DNA from: Alphaproteobacteria bacterium
Lineage (GTDB): Bacteria > Pseudomonadota > Alphaproteobacteria > UBA6615
Assembly: GCA_021774445.1 (NCBI GenBank)
Contig: JAJFJA010000056.1
Location: 144,347-208,346 of the forward strand
Direction: 5' to 3'
Length of the DNA: 64,000 bases
The position numbers were made by a program, and so were the translations under genes. Below are positions 46,823 through 57,119 of the stretch, piece after piece (the first letter of the stretch is position 1; every line of letters begins with the position of its first letter). Under the pieces are notes generated by a model, which made no database searches, was not told the DNA's origin, and saw only the letters and a list, made by a program, of their open reading frames with translations.

Positions 46823-47491
46823 TCAAGATGAACCCGAAGGCGTTGGCAGGGGATTAATCAAGGTGAGGTCGCCGGCCGGGGCGCCGTCGATAATGGCCCG
46901 CTCGTTTTCGACCCGGACTCTGCCTTCGGCGATCAGCCGGACGGCCAACGGATAACATCGATGTTCGGCGGCAAGGACACGGGCGGCTAGGCTCGCCTCG
47001 TCATCTTCGGCCAGTACCGGTACCGCCGCTTGTACCAAAATGGGGCCGGTATCAGTCTCCGGACGCAGATAGTGGACGGTGCATCCCGTGATGCGAACCC
47101 CGGCCGCGAGGGTCTTACGATGGGTATTGAGGCCGCGGAAGCTGGGCAATAGCGAGGGGTGGATATTGACCAGCGCGTCGCGCCAGCTGGCGACAAAACC
47201 GGCTGTGAGCAGGCGCATGAAACCGGCGAGGCAGACGAGCTCTACGCCCGCCGCGCGCAAAGCGCGATCGAGGGCGGCGTCGAATGCCGCGCGCTCGGCG
47301 TATTCGGTGTGATCGATGACCTGGGTCGCGATCCCGACCTCGGCCGCGAACCCTAGTCCCGCGGCGTCGGGCCGATTGGCAAGGACAAGCACGATTTCAG
47401 CGGGATAGCCCGATGTGTTGCAGCTTTCGATGAGGGCCCGCAGGTTCGAGCCGCGACCCGAGATGAGGACCCCGAGTTTCAGGCGGGTCAT
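46823..47491 (-). CDS. purN: Phosphoribosylglycinamide formyltransferase PurN
   Basis: A 222-residue enzyme using 10-formyl-THF to formylate GAR in purine synthesis. It has [37 protein letters not shown], the catalytic [12 protein letters not shown] and [13 protein letters not shown]. Its ATG overlaps the purM stop by 4 bases, giving the classic coupled purM-purN operon. Confidence 0.95.
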   Translation of the reverse strand: MTRLKLGVLISGRGSNLRALIESCNTSGYPAEIVLVLANRPDAAGLGFAAEVGIATQVIDHTEYAERAAFDAALDRALRAAGVELVCLAGFMRLLTAGFVASWRDALVNIHPSLLPSFRGLNTHRKTLAAGVRITGCTVHYLRPETDTGPILVQAAVPVLAEDDEASLAARVLAAEHRCYPLAVRLIAEGRVRVENERAIIDGAPAGDLTLINPLPTPSGSS

Positions 47492-48561
47492 TCTTGATCA
47501 GGCTTAAGGATTGCGGCGTTTTCGATGGCGACTGCCGGTTGGCCACTGGCCCGGGCGGTGATGGAGCCGATGTGATAGACGCTGTCACCGTAGGAGGAGA
47601 GGGCGGCGGTGACGACATCGGCGTCCGCCGCCGCGACGATAGCGACCATGCCGATGCCGCAGTTGAAGGTGCGGAGCATGTCTTCCGGGGCGACCGGGCC
47701 GGCGGCGGCCAACCAGTCAAAGACCGGCGGTACCGGCCAACGGACGATATCGATTCTGGCCATGGTGCTCGCGGGCAGCGCGCGGGGAATATTCTCCATC
47801 AAACCGCCGCCGGTGATGTGGGCGAAGGCCTTCACCTTGCCCGTGGCGACGCCGGCGAGAGACGGCTGTACGTAGATACGAGTCGGTGCCAGCAAGGCCG
47901 TGCCGAGGGACTGATTGGTCGGAAATGGGGCAGTTGCCGCCAAATCCAGGCCATGATCGGCGATTAGCTTATGTACCAAGGAAAAGCCGTTGGAGTGCAG
48001 GCCGTTTGTAGCGATGCCGAGAACGACGTCGCCGGGTTGCACCGGCGATTCGGCGCGCGGCAAGGTTTGGCCGCGCTCGGCCGCGCCGACGGCAAAACCC
48101 GCGAGATCGTAATCATGACCGTGATACATCCCAGGCATTTCCGCGGTCTCGCCGCCGATAAGGGCGCAACCGGCCTGCTGGCAGCCCTGCGCAATGCCGC
48201 GGATCACTGCCTCGGCAACCGTTGGATCAAGCTTAGCGGTGGCGAAATAGTCGAGAAAAAACAGCGGTTGGGCGCCTTGGACGACGATGTCGTTGACGCA
48301 CATGGCGACCAGATCGATGCCCACCGAGTCGTGGTGGCCGGTGTCGATGGCTAGCCGAAGTTTGGTGCCGACACCGTCGGTGGCGGCGACCAAGATGGGA
48401 TCGCGAAAGCCGGCGGCCTGCAGATCGAACAAGCCGCCGAAGCCGCCCAGCGCCGTATCGGCGCCGGCACGGGCGGTGGCGCGCGCGAGCGGCTTGATAG
48501 CGTCGACCAGCGCCTCGCCGGCCGCGATGTCCACTCCGGCATCTTTGTAGTTCGTGGCGAT
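47488..48561 (-). CDS. purM: AIR synthetase PurM, non-canonical start
   Basis: An enzyme of about 357 residues closing the imidazole ring (FGAM to AIR). It has [53 protein letters not shown]-like [25 protein letters not shown] and the C-terminal [10 protein letters not shown]. The conserved YKDAGVD requires a start just upstream, but no ATG, GTG or TTG lies there; the codons run GGT CTC CTA ATC GCC ACG AAC. ATC at 48561 lies 7 bases after AAGGGG and is the best candidate. The nearest ordinary in-frame start is TTG 48660, inside the divergent DUF2066 gene. A sequencing error is the alternative. Confidence 0.88.
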   Translation of the reverse strand: MATNYKDAGVDIAAGEALVDAIKPLARATARAGADTALGGFGGLFDLQAAGFRDPILVAATDGVGTKLRLAIDTGHHDSVGIDLVAMCVNDIVVQGAQPLFFLDYFATAKLDPTVAEAVIRGIAQGCQQAGCALIGGETAEMPGMYHGHDYDLAGFAVGAAERGQTLPRAESPVQPGDVVLGIATNGLHSNGFSLVHKLIADHGLDLAATAPFPTNQSLGTALLAPTRIYVQPSLAGVATGKVKAFAHITGGGLMENIPRALPASTMARIDIVRWPVPPVFDWLAAAGPVAPEDMLRTFNCGIGMVAIVAAADADVVTAALSSYGDSVYHIGSITARASGQPAVAIENAAILKPDQE

Positions 48562-48637
48562 TAGGAGACCCCTTGACTTGGCGGGCGGAACGCCGCCAGA
48601 TGAGCCGCCGAAGATACTTCTTTCGAGGCGTTTTGCA

Positions 48638-49780
48638 ATGATCCACGCCCAGCTTGGCAAGTTCGCCCTGACCGGCCTGCTGCTGGTCATCAGCGTCACC
48701 GCGTTGGCGCCGGTGGCGGCGGCCCAGGACATCTTTACCGTGAGCAGCGTGGCCGTCGACGTGACGGCGGAAAACGCGGCAGTGGCGCGCGAGCGGGCAC
48801 TGGCCGAGGGGCAGGTCGAGGCGACGCGGACGATGCTGCGACGCCTGATCCGTCGTCAAGACCGAGGCAACCTGCCGCGGATCGACGATGATCTGGTCAA
48901 CCGGGTGGTCAGCGATTTTTCGATCGTCAACGAGCGGCGTTCCAATGTTCGCTATCTCGCCGACATGACCGTTCGATTCGACGGTGGTGCGGTGCGTCAG
49001 GCTTTGCGTGAGGCCGGTCTGCCATTCGCCGAGACGGTCAGCAAACCGGTGCTGGTTTTGCCAATATTGCGCAACGATACCGGGCTGCTGCTGTGGGACG
49101 AGCCAAATCCATGGCGTCAGGCTTGGGAGCAATTGCCGGGTGGCGAGGTCTCCTTGGTGCCGACCGTGGTGCCGTTGGGCGATCTGTCGGACATTTCCGA
49201 CATCAGCGCGGAGCAAGCGGCGGCCGGCGAGACCGAGCGGCTGCAGGCAATCGCCAGCCGCTATGGTGCCGATGACAGCTTGGTCGTGATCGCGACGTTG
49301 GACGGCCGGTTTGGCGGAAATTTTGCCCGTGTCGACATCGCGGTCACGCGGATCGGCGCGACTGCGCAAGCGCCGATATTGCTGGATCAATCGGCAACTG
49401 CCGGACAGGACCTGCAGGCTCTGTTACAGCAGGCGGCGACGGCCACCGCGGAGGCCGTGGAGGACGCTTGGATCGAGGCGAACTTGTTGCGCTTCGATCA
49501 GGAGCAAGTGCTGTATTTCGTGGTGCCGCTAGCGGGGCTCGACGATTGGCTGGAAGTGCGCGAACGGCTCGGGCGCGTGGCGCTGGTCTCGGAGACCAGG
49601 TTGCGGGAGCTGCGGCGCGATACCGCAGAGATCGAGATACGTTTCTTCGGTGAGTTCGGACAATTGGAGGATGCGTTGGTACAACGCGACCTGATTGTCG
49701 ATGCGGCGCCCTTGTCATCCTCTGGCTTGCTGCGGCCGGAGGACACGCCGAGGACGCTGCGGCTGGCGGCGCGCCGCTGA
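48638..49780 (+). CDS. DUF2066 family exported protein
   Basis: A 380-residue protein with a signal peptide ([22 protein letters not shown]) and the DUF2066 core: [41 protein letters not shown] and [20 protein letters not shown]. The family is periplasmic and of unknown function. ATG 48638 has GAGG upstream; an open frame from 48554 lacks conservation. It heads the plus-strand run towards ppx, and DUF2066 next to a CDP-alcohol transferase and PerM-like permease is a recurring order. Confidence 0.85.
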   Translation: MIHAQLGKFALTGLLLVISVTALAPVAAAQDIFTVSSVAVDVTAENAAVARERALAEGQVEATRTMLRRLIRRQDRGNLPRIDDDLVNRVVSDFSIVNERRSNVRYLADMTVRFDGGAVRQALREAGLPFAETVSKPVLVLPILRNDTGLLLWDEPNPWRQAWEQLPGGEVSLVPTVVPLGDLSDISDISAEQAAAGETERLQAIASRYGADDSLVVIATLDGRFGGNFARVDIAVTRIGATAQAPILLDQSATAGQDLQALLQQAATATAEAVEDAWIEANLLRFDQEQVLYFVVPLAGLDDWLEVRERLGRVALVSETRLRELRRDTAEIEIRFFGEFGQLEDALVQRDLIVDAAPLSSSGLLRPEDTPRTLRLAARR

Positions 49781-49808
49781 CCCCTTTTGCGCTATTGGAC
49801 GTTGAGCC

Positions 49809-50366
49809 GTGACGCTGCCTAACGTCATTACCTTGGCCAGGTTGGCGTGTGTGCCGCTTTGCGTGTGGTTGCTGCTGATCGGCGCGTTTGCTACCGGCTT
49901 CTGGGTGATCCTGGCGGCGGGGTTGTCAGATGCGATCGATGGCTTTCTGGCTCGCCGACTGAATCTGGTGAGCCGACTTGGCGCTTTGCTGGACACGATT
50001 GCCGACAAAGCGCTCTTGGCCGGCGTCTTTCTTACACTAGGCTATCAAGACTATGTTGAGACTTGGTTGGTAATTCTGATCGTCTTTCGTGATCTGCTGA
50101 TCATCGTTGGCGCCCTAGTCTTGCAGCTGGTGACCGGAATTTTGCAGGTGAAACCGTCCCGTATCAGCAAACTGAATACCGCGGCGCAAATCATGTTGGC
50201 GGTGCTGGTTGTCGCGCAACTGGCGTTCGGATGGCAAGTGGACCTGTCTTTGACCTACTTCTCCTGGTTTGTAGCGGTGACAACAGTGCTTTCCGGAACG
50301 GTCTACATGATGTTATGGGGACGACAGTTGAACGGCGCCGAGCGGGCCGGTACAGGGAGCTTGTAG
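49809..50366 (+). CDS. CDP-alcohol phosphatidyltransferase family protein
   Basis: A 185-residue inner-membrane enzyme with the family motif complete: SDAIDGFLARRLNLVSRLGALLDTIADK gives D..DG..AR........G...D...D (positions within about residues 41-68). About five membrane helices. It transfers a phosphatidyl group from CDP-diacylglycerol to an alcohol; phosphatidylglycerophosphate synthesis is plausible but not shown. Start is GTG 49809. It lies 3 bases before the AI-2E permease gene. Confidence 0.88.
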   Translation: MTLPNVITLARLACVPLCVWLLLIGAFATGFWVILAAGLSDAIDGFLARRLNLVSRLGALLDTIADKALLAGVFLTLGYQDYVETWLVILIVFRDLLIIVGALVLQLVTGILQVKPSRISKLNTAAQIMLAVLVVAQLAFGWQVDLSLTYFSWFVAVTTVLSGTVYMMLWGRQLNGAERAGTGSL

Positions 50367-50369
50367 ACG

Positions 50370-51476
50370 ATGAGCCCGACCCGACAGTTGCGGTTCTGGT
50401 TTGTCGGCCTGATCGTCCTGATCATCTTGCTCTACACGTTACGGTCCGTATTGCTGCCGTTCGTCGCCGGCATGGCTATCGCCTATCTCTGCGACCCGAT
50501 CGTCGACCGGTTGGAGCGGTGGAAGTTGCCGAGAACAATGGCGGCGCTGACCGTCATTTGCGGGGCGCTGCTGGTGTTTACCGTGGCGCTGATCTTGATG
50601 ATTCCGCTACTGCAGGCGCAAATCAGCGGCTTTGTAGGCAACTTGCCAAGATATACGGAGTCCCTGCGCGGATTATTGGAGAGGTTGCTGGTTACCGCCG
50701 GTGGGCCGCTGGGCGAAGATCAAGTCGCCAAGCTGCAGGCGCTGGCGAACGAACATTCCGGGGCGGCGGTCAGTGCCTTGAGGAACTTCCTCGGCGGGTT
50801 GCTGTCACGTGGCCTGGCATTGATCAATCTGTTGTCGCTGTTGTTCATCACGCCGATCGTGGCGTTCTACTTGTTACGGGACTGGGACAATCTGATTGCG
50901 CGTATCGGGTCATTATTGCCGTTGCATCACGCCGACACGATCCGCGAACAATTGCGGCTGATCGACCGCAAACTTGCCGGGTTCGTCCGCGGACAAGCGA
51001 TCGTCAGCGCAAGCTTAGGCATCTATTATGCCGTTGCCCTGAGCATTGCCGGGCTGGAGTTTGGCCTGGTCGTGGGATTGAGCGCCGGGGCGGTGTCCTT
51101 TATCCCTTATGTGGGATCGATCAGCGGCTTCGTGGTTTCGGTGGCGCTGGCGCTGGTCCAATTCGACAGCTTGACACCGGTCGGCATCGTTGCCGGCATC
51201 TTCGTCGTGGGCCAGTTCGTCGAAGGGAATTTCCTAACGCCCAAACTGGTGGGTGGGCAGGTCGGATTACACCCGGTCTGGGTGATCTTCGCGCTGCTCG
51301 CCGGCGGTGCCCTGTTGGGTCTGCTGGGACTGTTGTTGGCGCTGCCCGTGGCGGCCGTCGCTAGCGTGCTGGTCGCTTTTGCGATTGAACAGTACCGCGG
51401 CAGTGCGCTCTATCATGGCGGTCGCGAGATCACAGCTAACGAGGAGACCGAGGTGCTTGAGGAGCCGGAGGCGTGA
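50370..51476 (+). CDS. AI-2E/PerM-family transporter
   Basis: A 368-residue membrane protein with eight or so helices, including SVLLPFVAGMAIAYLCDPIVDRLE-type YLCDPIVDRLERWKLPR, INLLSLLFITPIVAFYLLRDWD, and the end GGQVGLHPVWVIFALLAGGALLGLLG. The family exports varied small molecules or ions; the AI-2 name comes from E. coli TqsA. Its stop overlaps the hdaA start by 4 bases (GTGA), so it is co-transcribed with a replication regulator, an arrangement seen in many alphaproteobacteria. Confidence 0.9.
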   Translation: MSPTRQLRFWFVGLIVLIILLYTLRSVLLPFVAGMAIAYLCDPIVDRLERWKLPRTMAALTVICGALLVFTVALILMIPLLQAQISGFVGNLPRYTESLRGLLERLLVTAGGPLGEDQVAKLQALANEHSGAAVSALRNFLGGLLSRGLALINLLSLLFITPIVAFYLLRDWDNLIARIGSLLPLHHADTIREQLRLIDRKLAGFVRGQAIVSASLGIYYAVALSIAGLEFGLVVGLSAGAVSFIPYVGSISGFVVSVALALVQFDSLTPVGIVAGIFVVGQFVEGNFLTPKLVGGQVGLHPVWVIFALLAGGALLGLLGLLLALPVAAVASVLVAFAIEQYRGSALYHGGREITANEETEVLEEPEA

Positions 51477-52165
51477 GGGCGTCGGCCGGTCGGCAGCTTG
51501 TCCTCGATCTGCAACCGCGGACCGCCCTTGGGCGCGAGGATTTCCTGCCGGCGCCATGCAACCAGGAAGCGCTGGCGTGGATTGACCGATGGCCAGACTG
51601 GCCGGCCTGCGGGTTGGCGATTTGGGGGCCACCGGGTTGCGGCAAATCACATCTGGCACAAGTTTGGCGTGCGGTGAGCGCGGCGGCCGAGATTACGCCG
51701 GCAGCCCTGAGAACACTGAGTCCACGGGAGGCCTTGGTCCAGAACCAAGCCGTGATCATCGAGGCTGCCGATGGGGAGTTCGACGATGAGGCGGAAGTCG
51801 GCTTGTTTCACCTTTACAACTTGGCGCGGGAGCTGGGGGCAACCCTGCTGCTGACCGGTCGGGGGGCGCCGGCCCGATGGCCGACACGTTTGCCCGATCT
51901 GCGCTCGCGCCTGGCGGCGCTGCCGGCGGTGGCGATCGGGCACCCCGATGACGCCCTGATCGAGGCGGTGCTGGTGAAATTATTCGGCGACCGGCAACTG
52001 GCGGTGAGCGCCGACGTCATCCGGTTTCTGCAGGCAAGGATGGAACGTTCCTTCGCGGCAGCACGGCAGACCGTGGACGCTTTGGACGAGAGGGCGTTGG
52101 CGTCGCAGCGGCCGATTACCATTCCGGTGGCACGCGAAGTTCTTGCCGAGGTCGGACATGGCTAA
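51473..52165 (+). CDS. hdaA: DnaA inactivator HdaA
   Basis: A 230-residue DnaA-like AAA protein without the DNA-binding domain. Near the N-terminus RQLVLDL is a beta-clamp-binding motif; Walker A is [15 protein letters not shown]; the sensor region is [19 protein letters not shown]. With the clamp it stimulates ATP hydrolysis by DnaA to prevent re-initiation. Start is GTG 51473, overlapping the upstream permease gene; the 3' end overlaps ppk by 8 bases. Confidence 0.9.
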   Translation: MRASAGRQLVLDLQPRTALGREDFLPAPCNQEALAWIDRWPDWPACGLAIWGPPGCGKSHLAQVWRAVSAAAEITPAALRTLSPREALVQNQAVIIEAADGEFDDEAEVGLFHLYNLARELGATLLLTGRGAPARWPTRLPDLRSRLAALPAVAIGHPDDALIEAVLVKLFGDRQLAVSADVIRFLQARMERSFAAARQTVDALDERALASQRPITIPVAREVLAEVGHG

Positions 52166-54320
52166 GGCGGCAGGCGGCGTTCGAGCCGATGACCAGGCCG
52201 ATTCGGTCACGCTGCAATCGCCGCAACGGTTCATCAACCGCGAATTATCATGGCTGGCGTTCAACGAGCGTGTGTTGGAGGAAGCCAGCAATGCTCGGCA
52301 TCCGCTTGCGGAGCAGATGCGCTTCTTGGCGATCTCGGCCGCCAACTTGGACGAATTCCACACGGTGCGTGTCGCCGGACTAAAGGCGCAGGTCTCGGCG
52401 GGGATCAAGAAGGCGAGCCAAGACGGCATGACCCCAACACAGCAACTGGATGCGATCGCGGTCCGTGCCGGGGCGGTGATGGCGGCGCAGGAGGCAGTCT
52501 GGTTGACGCTGCGGCGACAATTGCGGGCGGCGGGACTGGCGTTGATCGAGCCGGAGGATCTGTCCGCCTCGGAACAAGTATGGCTGGAAGAACGGTTCAT
52601 TACCGAAATCTTCCCGGTACTGACGCCGTTGGCGGTGGATCCGGCGCATCCATTCCCATTTATCCCGAATTTTGGTCTAGCCCTGGCCCTGCAATTGGTG
52701 CGGCCAAGCGATAACAAGGATTTGGTGGGCCTGCTGCCGCTGCCCGGGCAGATCGCCCGGTTCGTTCGCCTGCCCGGGCCGGCGACGCGCTTTATCGCGC
52801 TTGAACAAGCCGTGACGATGTTTCTCGACCGGCTGTTCCCGGGCTTCGAACTCAAAGGCCTCGGCGCTTTCAGAGTGTTGCGCGATAGCGAATTGGAGAT
52901 TTCCGAGGAAGCCGAAGACTTGGTGCGGCTGTTCGAATCAGCGCTGAAGCAGCGCCGCCGCGGCGTGGTCATCCTGCTGACGGTCGACAACGCCATGCCG
53001 GACGATTTGTGCGATTTCGTTACCGAGAAGCTCGGTGCGGCGCAGGAAGACGTGTTCCGACTGGAGGGACCGCTGGGGCTTGCCGATACGAAGCAACTGA
53101 TCGTCGAGGATCGGACCGATCTGCTGTTCGAGCCGTATGACGCGCGTTTTCCAGAGCGCATTCGCGATTTTGGCGGCGATTGTTTCGCGGCAATCCGGGC
53201 CAAGGATCTGATCGTCCATCATCCCTATGAATCTTTCGACGTCGTGGTGCAGTTCGTGCATCAGGCGGCGCAAGACCCGGCGGTTGTGGCGATCAAGCAG
53301 ACGCTCTATCGCACCTCGGAAGGCTCGCCAATTGTGCGGGCGTTGATCGTCGCCGCCGAGGCCGGCAAATCAGTAACCGCTTTGGTGGAGTTGAAAGCCC
53401 GCTTCGACGAGGAGGCCAATATTCGTTGGGCGCGGGTGTTGGAACGCGCCGGCGTGCAGGTGGTCTATGGGTTCATCGATCTGAAGACCCATGCCAAGAT
53501 GAGCCTGGTGGTGCGGCGCGAAGGAAAAGGGCTGCGCGCCTATGCGCATTTCGGCACCGGTAACTATCATCCGATCAACGCCAAGACGTACGCAGATCTG
53601 AGCTTCCTGACCTGCGACCCGGTGCTGTGTCAGGATGCGGCACGGGTATTCAACTACATGACCGGCTACGCGCGGCCGGAGAAGCTGGAAAGATTGTCGG
53701 TTTCGCCGGTAAATCTGCGCAGCACGTTATTGGGCCTTATCGGCGATGAGGTCGCACATGCCAAAGGCGGGCGCCCAGGCCGGATCTGGGCCAAGCTCAA
53801 CAACCTGGTCGATGGCGAGGTTATCGATGCGCTGTATGACGCGTCGAACAACGGTGTCGAAATAGAGCTGATCGTCCGTGGCGTGTGCTGCCTGCGCCCC
53901 GGCCTGCGCGGTTTGAGCGAAAATATCAGGGTGCGGAGCATGGTCGGGCGGTTTCTTGAGCATGCGCGCGTGGTGGTGTTTGGCTGTGGGCATGCCTTGC
54001 CGTCGCCGGAGGCGAAAGTGTTTATTTCTTCGGCCGACTGGATGCCGCGCAACCTGGATCGTCGGGTCGAGGTGCTGGTGCCGATCACGAACAAGACCGT
54101 GCATGCCCAGGTGCTTGATCAAATCATGATGGCCAATCTGAAGGATGTCGCCCAGAGTTGGCTCGCGGATGGCAATGGCCGCTATGTACGGCAAACGGGT
54201 GGCGCTGCGGACGCCTTTTGTGCGCATACCTATTTCATGACCAATCCCAGCCTATCGGGTCGCGGCAGCGCGATTGAGCATGCCAGACCGTCGCCTCGGT
54301 TGGCTCTTAGGAATAACTAA
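52158..54320 (+). CDS. ppk1: Polyphosphate kinase 1
   Basis: A 720-residue enzyme polymerising ATP gamma phosphate into polyphosphate. N-terminal [19 protein letters not shown], core [21 protein letters not shown] and IKQTLYRTS, the autophosphorylated His region [16 protein letters not shown], and C-terminal [19 protein letters not shown] are all present. ATG 52158 lies within the last 8 bases of hdaA. It is 15 bases ahead of the ppx gene, giving a synthesis and degradation pair. Confidence 0.95.
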   Translation: MAKAAGGVRADDQADSVTLQSPQRFINRELSWLAFNERVLEEASNARHPLAEQMRFLAISAANLDEFHTVRVAGLKAQVSAGIKKASQDGMTPTQQLDAIAVRAGAVMAAQEAVWLTLRRQLRAAGLALIEPEDLSASEQVWLEERFITEIFPVLTPLAVDPAHPFPFIPNFGLALALQLVRPSDNKDLVGLLPLPGQIARFVRLPGPATRFIALEQAVTMFLDRLFPGFELKGLGAFRVLRDSELEISEEAEDLVRLFESALKQRRRGVVILLTVDNAMPDDLCDFVTEKLGAAQEDVFRLEGPLGLADTKQLIVEDRTDLLFEPYDARFPERIRDFGGDCFAAIRAKDLIVHHPYESFDVVVQFVHQAAQDPAVVAIKQTLYRTSEGSPIVRALIVAAEAGKSVTALVELKARFDEEANIRWARVLERAGVQVVYGFIDLKTHAKMSLVVRREGKGLRAYAHFGTGNYHPINAKTYADLSFLTCDPVLCQDAARVFNYMTGYARPEKLERLSVSPVNLRSTLLGLIGDEVAHAKGGRPGRIWAKLNNLVDGEVIDALYDASNNGVEIELIVRGVCCLRPGLRGLSENIRVRSMVGRFLEHARVVVFGCGHALPSPEAKVFISSADWMPRNLDRRVEVLVPITNKTVHAQVLDQIMMANLKDVAQSWLADGNGRYVRQTGGAADAFCAHTYFMTNPSLSGRGSAIEHARPSPRLALRNN

Positions 54321-54335
54321 TCCAGGCCGCCGGCG

Positions 54336-55829
54336 ATGAGCGAGAGCCAGCCTATATTGCGCCAGATGATTCCCCGCGTGGGGGTGGTCGACCTGGGATC
54401 GAATACGGTGCGCCTGGTGGTCTACGAGCGCTTGGGCCGGGCACCGCAACCGGTGTTCAACGAACGGGTCATTTGCGGACTTGGACGGCGGCTTGCCAAG
54501 ACCGGCAGGCTCGATCCAGCAGGGGCGAAGCGGGCCGAGGCCAGCATGGTGCGTTTTGTCGCCCTGGCGCGGGCGATGGAAGTGGACCGGCTCGATGTGA
54601 TCGCCACGGCGGCGACCCGAGATGCCGAGGATGGGCCCGATTTTATCGCGCGGTTGGAGCGGCGCTGCGGCGTGACCATCGAGCAGCTTAGCGGGTCGCA
54701 GGAGGCACGCTTGGCGGCTCAGGGTGTGGTCTCGGGAATCCCGGGAGCGACCGGCCTTGCCGGCGATCTCGGCGGCGGTAGTTTGGAGTTGGTGGCGCTG
54801 AAAGGCGGTGAGTTCGGCGCTTATACGACGCTGCCATTGGGGGCGCTGCGGCTGAGCGACAGTGGCGGGAAGCGTCACGAGATCAAGGCGACGATCGACG
54901 AGGCGTTGGACACGGTTCCCTGGATCTCGCATGGCAAGGGGCAGAGCCTCTATCCAGTGGGTGGCGCCTGGCGTGCCCTGGCACGGCTCCACATGGCCCA
55001 TAACCGCTATCCGCTGCGGGTGATCCATCAATACTGCGTCAATGGCGGTGAGTTGGCGGAGTTCTGCAACATGGTAGCGCGACTCGGACCGTCTTCGTTG
55101 GAAGGTGTGGCCGCGATACCGCGACGGCGGCTACCGGTGCTGCCGGCGGCCGCGCAGGTGCTGCACCGTTTGCTGGTTCGGGCGAAGCCGCGCACGGTGG
55201 TGTTCTCGGCGCTCGGGGTCCGTGAAGGCCGCTTGTTCGACCGCCTCGAAGGTGGGGCGCGGCGCGAGGATCCCTTGCTAAGCACATGTGCGATGTTCGC
55301 GGCGAACGAGAGCCGGTTCGGCGATCGCAGCGATGCCCTTTTCAAGTGGACGTCGCCGTTGTTCGGCGAGGAGAGCGCCGCGTGGGCTCGTCTACGCAAG
55401 GCAACATGTTTGCTGGCAGATATCAGTTGGCAGGAGCATCCGGACTATCGGCCGGAGCAGGCGTTTTTCCGCGTGCTGCGACTACCGCTGACCGGGATCG
55501 ACCATGAGGAGCGCGCGGCCGTGGCGCTGGCGATCTACGCCCGCTACGGAGGCGGTCTCGAAGACCATTCCCTGCGTGCGGTTCATGCGTTACTAAGCAG
55601 CAAGTCGCGGCAATGGGGGCGGTCGCTTGGCGCGGCATTGCGGCTGGCGGAGACACTGTCCGGCGGGCTGCCGCAGCTGCTTTCGGGCACGTCCTTGATG
55701 CTGGAGGACGACATGTTGCGCTTGCACTTGCTGGGTGCCCGAGCGGTCTTGGACGGCGAAAGCGTTCAGCGCCGATTGGAGGCGCTAGCCGGCCTGCTCG
55801 ACCGGCGCTGGGAACTTAGTATCGGCTAA
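54336..55829 (+). CDS. ppx: Exopolyphosphatase / Ppx-GppA phosphatase
   Basis: A 497-residue ASKHA-fold phosphatase with VGVVDLGSNTVRLVVYE, ATAATRDAEDG, the catalytic Glu segment LSGSQEARLAAQGV and GDLGGGSLELVAL. It degrades polyphosphate and possibly pppGpp. Residues 330-497 form the HD-like C-terminal domain. It is coupled in position to ppk1 and overlaps the convergent RNase D gene by 4 bases. Confidence 0.92.
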   Translation: MSESQPILRQMIPRVGVVDLGSNTVRLVVYERLGRAPQPVFNERVICGLGRRLAKTGRLDPAGAKRAEASMVRFVALARAMEVDRLDVIATAATRDAEDGPDFIARLERRCGVTIEQLSGSQEARLAAQGVVSGIPGATGLAGDLGGGSLELVALKGGEFGAYTTLPLGALRLSDSGGKRHEIKATIDEALDTVPWISHGKGQSLYPVGGAWRALARLHMAHNRYPLRVIHQYCVNGGELAEFCNMVARLGPSSLEGVAAIPRRRLPVLPAAAQVLHRLLVRAKPRTVVFSALGVREGRLFDRLEGGARREDPLLSTCAMFAANESRFGDRSDALFKWTSPLFGEESAAWARLRKATCLLADISWQEHPDYRPEQAFFRVLRLPLTGIDHEERAAVALAIYARYGGGLEDHSLRAVHALLSSKSRQWGRSLGAALRLAETLSGGLPQLLSGTSLMLEDDMLRLHLLGARAVLDGESVQRRLEALAGLLDRRWELSIG

Positions 55830-57112
55830 GCGCCCTCGGTCGGTTGATCTGGGGTCTGTCCTGACGGACGGCGTTCACGCCGACGCTTGCGGCGGCGTCC
55901 GGGTGGGCGATCCTGGCCTGAGCGGGACGGCGCCGGGGCTGGCCGGTCAGCGGCGCCGGCGCCGTTCACCTGCAACAGTTGCACATGGCCGGCCGACGCG
56001 GCCAGGGCCACCCGGCCATGTTTGAGCGCCAGCGCATCGGCGCCGAAGATTTCTCGACGCCAGCCCTGGAGCGTGGGCACCGGGGCCTCGTCATCGGCGG
56101 CAATGCGCTCCAAATCGGCGGTGCTCGCGACCAATTTCTGGGCGACGTTGTGATACTCGCAGCGCTGCTTCAAGAGCACTTTTAGCAGGTCGACCACCGG
56201 CCCCAGTCCACGCGGCAGGGTTACCTTGGGCCGCGGCTCGGGTGCGTCCTCAATGGGCAGGTTCTGCCCCGCTGCCACGGCATTCAGCAAGTCTTCGCCA
56301 GCGCGGCCGTCGGCAAAGCCGCGGGAGACGCCGCGCACGCGACCGAGGGCGGCGCGGGTTTCCGGCGGATGGGCGGCGATCTCACTCAACGCTTCGTCAC
56401 GAAGCACCCGGTTGCGTGGGATATCGCGCTGCATCGCCTCGTTCTCGCGCCAGGCCGAAACCTCGCGCAGAATGGCCAGATAGCGCCGGTCAGTACTGCG
56501 GGGCTTGAGACGATGCCAGGCGCTGACGGGATCGATCCGGTAGCTGTCGGTGGCGGTGAGGTCATCGATTTCTTCATCGAGCCAGGCGGCGCGGCCATTT
56601 TCGGCAATGCGGTCGCGCAGTTGTTCATAAGCCTCGCGCAGGTAGATCACGTCGCCCAAAGCATAGGTGGCTTGCTTTTCCGTCAATGGGCGCAGCGACC
56701 AGTCAGTAAAGCGGGAGCTCTTGTCGAGGCGATGACCAGTCAACCTCGCGACCAGGGTCTCGTAGCCGACCTGATCGCCAAAACCACAAACCATGGCGGC
56801 GATCTGGGTGTCAAACAGCGGGGTGGGGACCTTTCCCGTCAGATGGAAGAATATTTCGATATCCTGGCGGGCACCGTGCACGACCTTCAGGACCTTGCGG
56901 TTGGCGAGCAATGTGTACAGCGGGGTAAGATCGACGTCAGGGACCAATGGGTCGATGGCTGCGGCCTCGTTGGGACCGGCGAGTTGGATGAGGCAGAGTA
57001 TTGGCCAGAATGTCTTCTCGCGCATGAACTCGGTATCGACCGTGACATATTCGGCGCGCGCCAGCCGCTTGCAAAACGCGGCAATCTCAGTGTTGTCGGT
57101 CAATATGCTCAT
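55826..57112 (-). CDS. rnd: Ribonuclease D
   Basis: A 428-residue 3'-5' exonuclease for tRNA maturation. DEDD residues appear in VTVDTEFMREKTFWP, VVHGARQDIEIFF and TYALGDVIYLREAYEQL, followed by HRDC domains. A basic C-terminal tail (GRRRKRRRERRP) of about 40 residues is likely disordered and may bind RNA. ATG 57112 gives the conserved start; a longer frame to 57265 overlaps the cyclase gene and is rejected. Confidence 0.93.
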   Translation of the reverse strand: MSILTDNTEIAAFCKRLARAEYVTVDTEFMREKTFWPILCLIQLAGPNEAAAIDPLVPDVDLTPLYTLLANRKVLKVVHGARQDIEIFFHLTGKVPTPLFDTQIAAMVCGFGDQVGYETLVARLTGHRLDKSSRFTDWSLRPLTEKQATYALGDVIYLREAYEQLRDRIAENGRAAWLDEEIDDLTATDSYRIDPVSAWHRLKPRSTDRRYLAILREVSAWRENEAMQRDIPRNRVLRDEALSEIAAHPPETRAALGRVRGVSRGFADGRAGEDLLNAVAAGQNLPIEDAPEPRPKVTLPRGLGPVVDLLKVLLKQRCEYHNVAQKLVASTADLERIAADDEAPVPTLQGWRREIFGADALALKHGRVALAASAGHVQLLQVNGAGAADRPAPAPSRSGQDRPPGRRRKRRRERRPSGQTPDQPTEGA

Positions 57113-57119
57113 GCACCAG

